Positions 34,101-40,070 of a stretch of DNA of 64,000 nucleotides are shown one piece after another. The position numbers and the translations under genes were made by a program. The notes under the pieces were generated by a model. The model had not been told where the DNA came from. It worked only from the letters and a program-made list of their open reading frames with translations, and searched no databases. Position 1 is the stretch's first letter; every line of letters begins with the position of its first letter. Source of the DNA: Mycteria americana (Eukaryota; Chordata; Aves; Ciconiiformes; Ciconiidae). Location: assembly GCF_035582795.1 (NCBI RefSeq), contig NC_134367.1:108672062-108736061 (forward strand), given 5' to 3'.

Positions 34101-37100
34101 TTCTCTGTGCAGTGGGAGTTGAATTGCATAGTCAGAGAAAGGGAAAATTACCAAAACAGAACGATGCTCTGCTATAATTTGGTGTAAAATATGGCAGTCC
34201 CCAGGGACTCCTTAGCGTTTTTTGGGAGCAATGCAATGACCAGGTTCTTTTGTTAGCTGTTTGTGCAAGAACTTAAGTTCTCCAAATAGCAGGCTTGGTT
34301 GTGGCTTTTCCTGTTTATAATCCAGACTTGGGACTCAGGCTCCTGTAACTGCAGGAGTTGAACCAAGGATGCAGAACAAAATGGCATCATCGTGGCTGTT
34401 TTATACGTGTATTGAAAAGATAGAGAGGTGCCAAAGAGGAGCAGAAAGAGCTTGTGAACTGATCATGGTTTAAAATAATCGATTACCGTATTGATTTAGA
34501 AAGACAAGAAATCTTGGACAACAGTTGTGTATTAAACAGGATGAGTCCTTCAGAGAGGACTTGCATCCTTTTCTTAATTGCAATTTTATTTTTTTAAGTA
34601 TTACATAAGTAAGTAAACCCACTACAGGGAGGGGAAAACCCTTTTCCTTCCCTCCAAAGAGATTCCCTTAACTCAAAGAAGAATGACGGGAGTGGTAAAC
34701 TGGGACTGAAGGAATTCCACACCCTCTGGACAAAGATTCAGAAATATCAGGTAAGACGCAACCTTTTTGGTTGGAACATGCAATCAAATGTAGAGGTGGC
34801 TGTAGACTGATTTGCCTCACACAACGTGTACAATCACGCTTCCCAAAGCAGGGACTCTTGCTTCAGCTCACAATCCATTTATGTCCTTGGTCCCCCAGGT
34901 TTTGTTCCTTGGAGTCCAGGGGTGTGACTGCTGGGGTTGCCTCTCCTCCTGCCTTACTCTCAGAGGGGTTTCTGTTTTGTTTTAACTTGTGTCCAAATAT
35001 GTTAGCCTTCCTACTCAACACTGTGAGTTTGGTGTCGGTCTTGCTGCCTGCTTTGGTAGCAATGGTGCCATTTTGCATGGGTGTTCAAGGAATTCTCCAG
35101 AGTCTTTATCTGCTCTGGCTGTTGCATTAAAAAGACTTACTTTCTAAAGCCGCTTTTAGACAAAATCGGGGATAAGTACCTAGTCCTTCAGACAAGCATT
35201 GCAAACAGTCCTGAACAGCATGCAGGCTGCATTTCAAAATGTTTGACTTCTGACTAAAGCCAAAATGCACTCTGAATTATTGACAAGTTTTGACTTTGGG
35301 TTTTGTGCTCTGCAGAAAATTTACAGGGAAATTGATGTGGATCGATCCGGTACCATGAATTCATATGAGATGAGGAGAGCGCTGGAAGCAGCAGGTATTT
35401 ATATTGGTCTGTCCCTTTTTAGGATTATATCAGTTTCAAGCTGGGTTGATAGATGCTCACTAGTCTCCTGTATATCACTTGTAAGCTGAAAAATTCCGTG
35501 TTCCCAGACCTGAAAGGTCTCCGTTTAATCTAGGTGCTCAGCTTGGGCTCTTGTCTTTGTGTAGCAGGGTCTTGCTGTGCAGGCATACTAAAAGCATCTC
35601 AAAGGAGTGACAGGTTTGCAGTTATTTTCTGTACTGCCCAGCTTTTGGAGAAGCACAAATAGCTGCAACAATCTGGTCTCGTAACAGCATACTGTTGTCT
35701 TTCAACGAGTCTCTCTGGGTATATGTGGGTTTGGCATAAGCCGGTAAAACTGGGATATTGTGACATAGGGAATGGAAGTGGCTTGACCAAGGGGTGATGC
35801 TCACAGGAGCTTTAAAAGAAGAATCAGTTTGCTACTGCAACCACTGAAGAGCAAATCTGAGTTATGACAGTGAGAGAGGGGGGTATCACAGAGCCTTACA
35901 ATCCCAAATTAACTTACTGATCTTCTGGGGCTACCTTAACATCTGTGTTTGGGCTCTCCGGAGCTTTCCCCTCCTATCACCATGTAAAATGAGGCAGCAT
36001 TTCTTTTTGTCCCAAAGTTTAGATGCTCTTTGGAAATAGAGACCCATTTGCCCACATTTGCTTCATCTCCGGTCTCAGGGGGCTGAGTCTGGCAGCTGCC
36101 GCGTCACCCAGGGAAGGACCATGAGCTGGAGCAATTGGCCATGTCCCCTGGGAAACGGGAGTACAGGTGTGGGAGCACACGCAGCAGGAAGAACGCATGT
36201 GACCCAGTCACAGCTATGAATCACTCCAAGTACAGAAGGGGTTGTTGGGAGTTTCCAAAATGGAGTAGATACTCTTAGAATTTAACCAAATGTAGCTAAT
36301 TGGATTTCTAGTAGTGTATAAGGTTGGGGTTTTTTGTTGGTTGGAGCTTTTTGCATTTTTTTCTTCCTCTTCTTTTTTAAATCCTTGACATGGTATTTTT
36401 AGGGTTCAAACTGAACTGCCAGTTACATCAAATCATTGTGGCTCGTTTTGCTGATGAAGACCTCATCATTGATTTCGATAACTTTGTCCGGTGTTTGATT
36501 CGGCTGGAAACCTTGTTCAGTGAGTACACACCTAATAACTAGACAGACTCTGTTGCTTCGTGTTTTCAAGTCCAGGATAAGTTATTCAGAAAACTTTGGC
36601 TTCAAAGCTGAGCTATAAATCTGGCAACCCAGTCTGCACGCTCTTCCTAGATCTAGGAACTAGCCTTTTAGGCCAGACTGCTGAACCAGAGCCAGACAGT
36701 CTTCCATGCAAATGACTAAATGTTGATTAAAAAAAAAAAAATCTGAACACTTATAGATTGACAAATAATGCTCAGTCTCGTTCTTGCACATGAGCATGCA
36801 ATGACTTTCTGGTTTGGGGTGTAGACCATTGTCACAGATTTTAGACTGTGGGACTAAATTCCTTTTTGATCCTGGAGCACAAGGAAGGGGAAGGCTTTCC
36901 AATTAGTTCCTATATTCATCCTTGACTGTCATCTCTCTCCTACCACAGAAATGTTTAGAAAACTGGATACTGAGAAAACTGGAACAATAGAATTGAACCT
37001 TGTTAATGTAAGTTCCTTTAGCTCTAAAATTTGGGGGGGGGGGGGGGAGTGCTTGGGGGGAAGGGGTTAACAGGAGAGACTGTCCTGCTCTATTCTGACT

Positions 37101-37713
37101 GATTATGGCTGGTTATATGTATTCACATATATGCTGGATTTATATAGCTTCTGGATTTATAAGCAGTCTTAAGAAAGGTTACCCCTTTTTTTAAAATGTA
37201 CTTACATCACATTGTATTCTCTAACAGACAGACAAGGTTACTTGAACCAGAAGCTGCTTATCCCTTACTGGCAGTAATTTTGGCTGATATGTATGCAGGC
37301 TTCTTCCCTGCCTTTCTGTCAACAACAGGATAAAACGTAGGTGCAGTAGTGACTCATGGTATTGACCATGTCCGCTGCTTTCTGCACCATGTGTGCCCTG
37401 TAGAAAGGACTAAGTCTGGAGAAAACCACCCTCCTACACATGTTCAACTTGCTTATTACCTGAACGTAAGTTATTTCTGTACTTAAATGAGGAATGCACA
37501 AATCATCCCAAAACTCTTCTGACTTAAATGAGATAGATACAAATTTAAATCATTCAGGAAAGATCCTAAAATTAGTTCTGTAACAATAGACTTTCTTCCT
37601 CATGCTAGAAATGGGAATGTGCATACTTGCTACGGGTATTTTTACTAAACTTAACCTTGGGCCGTTTTCTTCTCTCTCTCTTGTTATAGTGGCTGTGCTT
37701 TACTGTCATTTGA
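9916..37713 (+). CDS. CAPN2: CAPN2 (calpain-2, m-calpain catalytic subunit), complete coding sequence, 21 exons
   Basis: This gene encodes a cytosolic Ca2+-activated cysteine protease that cleaves cytoskeletal and signalling proteins and pairs with the small subunit CAPNS1. I joined 21 exons by frame and splice sites to 2103 nt and 700 residues, the usual length of this subunit. The order is: N-terminal anchor helix (with Ala9-Lys10, the autolysis point known in the mammalian enzyme), protease core PC1 with Cys105, PC2 with His262 and Asn286 (NPW), C2-like domain with an acidic loop in exon 10, linker, then a penta-EF-hand domain ending in WLCFTVI. Most introns are GT-AG. Introns 8 and 10 need GC donors, and intron 16 has U12-type signals. 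Exon 11 is 12 nt. The ATG at 9916 has G at -3 and +4. TP53BP2 converges from downstream. No frameshift or missing catalytic residue is seen. Confidence 0.97.
10153..11141 (+). other. CAPN2 intron 1
   Basis: The first half is CpG-rich and belongs to the promoter island. It holds an 18-base G-run at 10278-10295. Long open frames here, on both strands, are what high GC produces by chance. Confidence 0.8.
10278..10295 (+). repeat. Poly-G run of 18
   Basis: Eighteen consecutive G, 126 bases into CAPN2 intron 1 and inside the CpG island. Confidence 0.95.
11142..11211 (+). CDS. CAPN2: CAPN2 exon 2 (residues 80-103)
   Basis: This 70-nt exon encodes [20 protein letters not shown] then GAL and part of Gly103. 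The acceptor is CCCAG and the donor GTAAGG. It contributes the oxyanion side of the active site (Gln99). Confidence 0.97.
13635..13658. repeat. Perfect 10-bp inverted repeat, 4-nt loop
   Basis: TACCACTGCT and AGCAGTGGTA flank AATG. An overlapping second pair, CTGCTCAT (13622-13629) with ATGAGCAG (13646-13653), could form instead. Confidence 0.8.
16357..16378. repeat. Perfect 10-bp inverted repeat, 2-nt spacer
   Basis: TGTTCCTGCT and AGCAGGAACA are separated by GG, inside CAPN2 intron 2. Confidence 0.85.
19147..19265 (+). CDS. CAPN2: CAPN2 exon 3 (residues 103-142), catalytic Cys105
   Basis: This 119-nt exon opens with [17 protein letters not shown]; the catalytic Cys105 codon is TGT at 19152-19154. 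The acceptor follows a long pyrimidine tract (19107-19143) containing TTTC repeats. The donor is GTAGGT. Confidence 0.97.
19644..19777 (+). CDS. CAPN2: CAPN2 exon 4 (residues 143-187)
   Basis: This 134-nt exon of the protease core encodes [18 protein letters not shown] and, at its end, [11 protein letters not shown] with Lys187 split across the intron. The donor is GTGAGT. Confidence 0.97.
20575..20650 (+). repeat. 38-bp imperfect tandem duplication upstream of CAPN2 exon 5
   Basis: Two copies (20575-20612 and 20613-20650) both read GAGAAGAGG, then AATAGGGA, then CCTGATGGTTGTG and a TG-rich tail, with a few mismatches. The second copy ends 18 bases before the exon 5 acceptor. Confidence 0.85.
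20669..20837 (+). CDS. CAPN2: CAPN2 exon 5 (residues 187-243)
   Basis: This 169-nt exon encodes the PC1/PC2 junction with [19 protein letters not shown] and GSLLGCSID. The acceptor CAG lies just after a tandem duplication ending near 20650. The donor is GTGAGT. Confidence 0.97.
22849..22932 (+). CDS. CAPN2: CAPN2 exon 6 (residues 244-271), catalytic His262
   Basis: This 84-nt exon in phase 0 encodes [15 protein letters not shown]; the catalytic His262 codon is CAC at 22903-22905. The acceptor is TCCAG and the donor GTAGGT. Confidence 0.97.
24496..24581 (+). CDS. CAPN2: CAPN2 exon 7 (residues 272-300), catalytic Asn286
   Basis: This 86-nt exon encodes [19 protein letters not shown]. Asn286 is AAT at 24538-24540, followed by Pro287 and Trp288, completing the Cys-His-Asn triad. 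The donor is GTGAGT. Confidence 0.97.
25251..25325 (+). CDS. CAPN2: CAPN2 exon 8 (residues 300-325), followed by a GC donor
   Basis: This 75-nt exon encodes [20 protein letters not shown] and DGEF, with Trp325 split. The only frame-keeping 3' boundary is TG|GCAAGT, a GC-AG intron. The GT four bases further on would lead to a stop within a few codons of exon 9. Confidence 0.93.
25548..25708 (+). CDS. CAPN2: CAPN2 exon 9 (residues 325-379)
   Basis: This 161-nt exon encodes [20 protein letters not shown] and [17 protein letters not shown], the end of the protease core and entry to the C2-like domain. The donor is GTAAGA. Confidence 0.97.
26028..26197 (+). CDS. CAPN2: CAPN2 exon 10 (residues 379-435), C2-like acidic loop; GC donor
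   Basis: This 170-nt exon encodes [19 protein letters not shown], the acidic loop of the C2-like domain thought to take part in Ca2+ activation, then [19 protein letters not shown]. It ends GAG|GCAAGT, a second GC donor. The nearby GTAAGG four bases downstream would break the frame. Confidence 0.94.
26198..27430 (+). other. CAPN2 intron 10, GC-AG, carrying a CR1 insertion
   Basis: This 1233-bp intron starts GCAAGTAAGG and ends TTGCAG. A CR1 3' end occupies about 26349-26557. The rest shows no structure I can name. Confidence 0.85.
26349..26557 (+). mobile_element. CR1 LINE, truncated 3' end
   Basis: The sequence follows the CR1 3' UTR signature in order: GAGGTGATGGAGTCTG, GGAGATATTCAAA, GGTCCTGAGCAACAT, CTTGCTTTGAGTAGGGGGCT, GATGACTTACAGAGG, CCCTTCCCACC and ATTCTGTGCTTCT. 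CR1 elements are usually 5'-truncated like this. Many point differences from the consensus I remember suggest an old copy. It sits in sense orientation in intron 10. Confidence 0.85.
27431..27442 (+). CDS. CAPN2: CAPN2 exon 11, 12-nt microexon (residues 436-439, VPPE)
   Basis: Twelve bases, GTGCCCCCAGAG, lie between TTGCAG and GTATGT. They encode VPPE, which joins exon 10 (IYE) to exon 12 (FSGQTN) in phase 0. From memory, mammalian CAPN2 has a four-residue VPEE microexon at the same place. Confidence 0.92.
28856..29067 (+). CDS. CAPN2: CAPN2 exon 12 (residues 440-510)
   Basis: This 212-nt exon encodes the second half of the C2-like domain: [43 protein letters not shown] and [10 protein letters not shown]. 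The acceptor is AAG after a long pyrimidine tract. The donor is GTACGT and splits Thr510. Confidence 0.96.
30321..30357 (+). CDS. CAPN2: CAPN2 exon 13 (residues 510-522)
   Basis: This 37-nt exon encodes [12 protein letters not shown], the linker to the PEF domain. The acceptor is TCTAG and the donor GTATAT. Confidence 0.95.
30880..30900 (+). repeat. Short AGC/AGT triplet repeat
   Basis: Two AGT and five AGC triplets in CAPN2 intron 13; not translated. Confidence 0.8.
31180..31245 (+). CDS. CAPN2: CAPN2 exon 14 (residues 523-544)
   Basis: This 66-nt exon encodes [20 protein letters not shown] then GS, the first PEF helix. The acceptor is TCTAG and the donor GTGAGT. Of the two nearby GT choices, only this one keeps the next exon in frame. 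Confidence 0.95.
31818..31875 (+). CDS. CAPN2: CAPN2 exon 15 (residues 545-564), EF-hand 1
   Basis: This 58-nt exon encodes [19 protein letters not shown], completing the first, non-standard EF-hand loop. The donor is GTAAGT. Confidence 0.96.
31876..33499 (+). other. CAPN2 intron 15
   Basis: This is a 1.6-kb GT-AG intron with no repeat or coding signal I recognise. Confidence 0.75.
33500..33564 (+). CDS. CAPN2: CAPN2 exon 16 (residues 564-585)
   Basis: This 65-nt exon encodes [20 protein letters not shown] and Asp585, the first Ca2+ ligand of EF-hand 2. It ends GAT|GTATCCTTT, a donor of U12 type. Confidence 0.96.
33565..34681 (+). other. CAPN2 intron 16, probable U12-type (minor spliceosome) intron
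   Basis: The donor is GTATCCTTT, matching the U12-type 5' site (R)TATCCTTT. Near the 3' end TTCCCTTAAC matches the U12 branch consensus TTCCTTRAC with one extra C. Its last A lies 10 bases before the acceptor G at 34681. There is no ordinary pyrimidine tract between branch site and acceptor. All other CAPN2 introns have U2-type ends. Confidence 0.85.
34682..34750 (+). CDS. CAPN2: CAPN2 exon 17 (residues 586-608), EF-hand 2
   Basis: This 69-nt exon encodes [20 protein letters not shown] then KYQ; with Asp585 it forms a canonical EF-hand loop. Two AGs three bases apart (34678 and 34681) could act as acceptor. The second gives the expected loop and the more suitable distance to the branch site. 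The donor is GTAAGA. Confidence 0.95.
35316..35394 (+). CDS. CAPN2: CAPN2 exon 18 (residues 609-635), EF-hand 3
   Basis: This 79-nt exon encodes [20 protein letters not shown] and [19 protein letters not shown] is a canonical Ca2+ loop. The donor is GTATTT. Confidence 0.97.
36403..36519 (+). CDS. CAPN2: CAPN2 exon 19 (residues 635-674), EF-hand 4
   Basis: This 117-nt exon encodes [20 protein letters not shown], then [18 protein letters not shown]. The acceptor is TTTAG and the donor GTGAGT. Confidence 0.97.
36949..37007 (+). CDS. CAPN2: CAPN2 exon 20 (residues 674-693), EF-hand 5
   Basis: This 59-nt exon encodes [19 protein letters not shown], part of the fifth EF-hand, which in the family pairs with CAPNS1. 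The donor GTAAGT is followed 25 bases later by a run of 15 G. Confidence 0.96.
37033..37047 (+). repeat. Poly-G run of 15 next to a splice donor
   Basis: Fifteen G start 25 bases after the last base of exon 20. G-runs close to a donor are known intronic splicing enhancers; that role here is inference. Confidence 0.9.
37690..37713 (+). CDS. CAPN2: CAPN2 exon 21, terminal coding exon (residues 694-700)
   Basis: It encodes WLCFTVI and the TGA stop at 37711-37713. The acceptor is TATAG. The 3' UTR continues in this exon. Confidence 0.95.
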   Translation, partial: WLCFTVI

Positions 37714-38394
37714 GTCACTGACATCAGCTCAAGAGACCTCAAAAAGAGCAAGATCAGGTGAAAATAATCAAGCAAACATACAAGTAATACCCCTTAACTT
37801 AAGCATGGCAAATTTTGCACACAGTTATAAGAAGGAAAGTGTTCTACTTCAACAACAGAAGAATCTGCAACCTCATTTTTATGGGTCTGACAGTTTTATA
37901 TACTACTATATATCCTCTGTACAAAAGCTTTGATTTAGTATAAATCCTCAGTGCAACTTTTAAAATACTGCTTTACTAATATCTTTGTACTTAAGGTGTT
38001 TTACATAACTTCTGGAAGAAAGCTCATTATAGCCTGACAGTCTGGTTTAATAAGTGCTTTTTGAGTAACAACTTCATTCCATCCTGCATATCTGAAACTA
38101 GAAAAGGGATGGTATTGCATATCTCTGAATACAGGTGTTTAGGTAAAAGATGGGTCCCTTGTATGCTTTCTCAAGCCTCACCGTTATTCTGATTAAATAT
38201 TCTTTGAAGAATTTGAGTAGCAAGTACATGTTTGGTCAAAGTGAAGGACAAGTCTTTCCCTCCTGACCATTGATGTGCCTGTAGCAGGAGGCTGTTGGCA
38301 ACCAGACTCTTCCAAGAGAAAGCCCATGCTCTCAGGTGGAATCTTGATTTCCTGTATCTTATTTATGTTCCTTTGAAATACAAGAAAGTATTTA

Positions 38395-38415
38395 AATAAA
38401 ACCAGTAGAAATAAA
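38395..38415 (+). terminator. Candidate CAPN2 poly(A) signals (proximal pair)
   Basis: Two AATAAA hexamers at 38395-38400 and 38410-38415 are followed by a T-run at 38453-38462. They lie 0.7 kb after the stop. Confidence 0.5.
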
Positions 38416-39239
38416 GTTTGCAAGACCATTATTCCTTCTGCAAGTAAGCACATTTTTTTTTCTTAGAGACAGATCACCACAGAGCAGCTGCAGAGCTTTT
38501 GTTGTCAGGAGCAGAGTATGTTGCCTTTTAAAGGGGAAAACCAGCATTCTGTAGCTGACAAGGCACTGACAGATGCTGTGGCTGTGTGTCAGTTAATGAA
38601 ATGTTAGATAGTCTGATACTTTGTGAGACTTTAAAAGATTAATGCTTGAAAACTAAAGGCTTCCAAGAAAGGTAGTTGATACTATATACCCCATACCCCA
38701 CCTATTAAAATCATGAGGCTGTGACCATGAGCAGATTGCTGCTTCCAAGAGTTCTCACTACAGCTGACTTAAGTTTGCCCACCTGAGGCATTGTGTCCTC
38801 CTTCCTATGAACAATTTATTGTATTTATGGGCATCTCTTCAGAAAGCAGTAAGGGAGTAGTAAGTAGGAAGACATCAGCCTGAAAGGTGAGGCAGTGAGG
38901 CACTTCATAAATACCCTTAAGGAAAGATTTGATCCTCTCTGTTAAATAGTCTTCATTATCAAATGATTATTCCCAAATAGACAGATATAAAGGATAGTTC
39001 CATGGGAAAGGCTTTATTTGGAAAATACTTGTACCAAGTTTTTTTCTTAAGTATGTCCCTTAGCTTTTAAGGTTAACAGAAGTTATATGCAACTAACAGA
39101 TTTGGCTTAATTTTAAATGCAGAAAGACTGTCTTCAATGAAGGGGGGAGGAGGGGGTTCAATTTAATACAGAAAGTAGTTGAATGTTAGTGTAATGTAGA
39201 ACAGCAGTGTGTCTTACTGTTGACATTTTCAGATGGTCT

Positions 39240-39245
39240 AATAAA
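39240..39245 (+). terminator. Candidate CAPN2 distal poly(A) signal
   Basis: AATAAA in the context TCTAATAAAAACTTGACATT lies 1.5 kb after the stop. Its use is not shown by the sequence. Confidence 0.45.
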
Positions 39246-39606
39246 AACTTGACATTAAAATACCTAGAGTTAAAGCTTAAGAGGAAACAAAAGTTTAATG
39301 GTATCACAGTCAAGTAAAAACAAGTAAGTTGTCAAGGACTACATCAAGTTTCTACACTTAGTTTTCAAAGTACAAAATACAATAAATACATGAGGCTCTT
39401 TGTAAAAAGAGGAATCTAAAACTACATTGTCTGTTACAGCACGTAATATTTTGAATACATGGAATTCCTAAGATGCTACAGTATTTTTAAGAGTTATTGC
39501 TTAATGGATTGGTCATGTGGTTGTCACTGTTCAGATGCACTTCAGTTTAGCTTCTTTAACAAACGTTCTGCTTCCAGCAATAAGCATTGGGGTGCTGTGC
39601 ACGTAC

Positions 39607-39612
39607 TTTATT
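39607..39612 (-). terminator. Candidate TP53BP2 poly(A) signal
   Basis: AATAAA on the minus strand, about 420 bases after the TP53BP2 stop codon. Further minus-strand hexamers at 39013-39018 and 38815-38820 are alternatives. Confidence 0.4.
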
Positions 39613-40028
39613 TTAATTTCTCCCATCTGGAAAAAGCCTCAGGATATATTTGGACAAAGCCAAGTTGTCTGTTTCATGATGATTCCTTCAATGGTAAATT
39701 GAAATGGTCCTTGTATTTAATGCAGAAAAATGTGAAATTCTTTTCTGCCATGTTTGAAGAAATCAGAGTGGGTACTTGAACATAATGGCTTGCTTAGACC
39801 AAAGGCAGCAGAATTTCATTTGCTTGGAAGCATTATTTCATCTTGTAGAATGCCCTCATCCATTTGCTAATGCATCAATCCTTCATTTGTTTTCAAAGCA
39901 CATTCTTCATAGCTTTCAAATTACATTGTCATTGAAATAAGTCTCATGATATTGGAACCAACACAAAATTAATTTTTTTTGTAAGTCATCCATGATTAGT
40001 ACTTCAAGAATCTGGCTTCTGTACTATT

Positions 40029-40070
40029 TCATGCCAAGCTTCTTTGTCTAGGTTTAATCCTTGGATACAG
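40029..40070 (-). CDS. TP53BP2: TP53BP2 terminal coding exon (last 13 residues and stop)
   Basis: Forty-two coding bases follow CCCTCAG and encode [13 protein letters not shown] then TGA at 40031-40029. The previous exon ends in phase 0 at LLG, so the join is exact. This exon lies 2.85 kb from the SH3 exon and is too short for ORF-length filters. The 3' UTR continues leftwards. Confidence 0.94.
   Translation of the reverse strand: MYPRIKPRQRSLA

Larger units (their letters stand above)
34751..37689 (+). other. CAPN2 introns 17-20 (non-coding parts)
   Basis: These introns surround exons 18-20. They are unremarkable except for the G-run at 37033-37047 and an A-run near 36728-36741. No additional exon is required by the frame. 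Confidence 0.7.
37714..40028. other. Convergent 3' UTR region of CAPN2 (+) and TP53BP2 (-)
   Basis: The 2315 bp between the two stop codons are AT-rich and must hold both 3' UTRs. Plus-strand AATAAA occurs at 38395, 38410, 39240 and 39381. Minus-strand AATAAA (TTTATT on plus) occurs at 39607-39612, 39013-39018 and 38815-38820. Depending on which sites are used, the two transcripts may overlap as antisense. A 106-codon open frame at 39459-39779 looks accidental. Confidence 0.75.

Noticed and set aside
39459-39779. 106-codon open frame in the 3' UTR interval
   Set aside because: It lies antisense to the TP53BP2 3' UTR, and its residues show no family signature. AT-rich 3' UTR sequence is the simpler reading.
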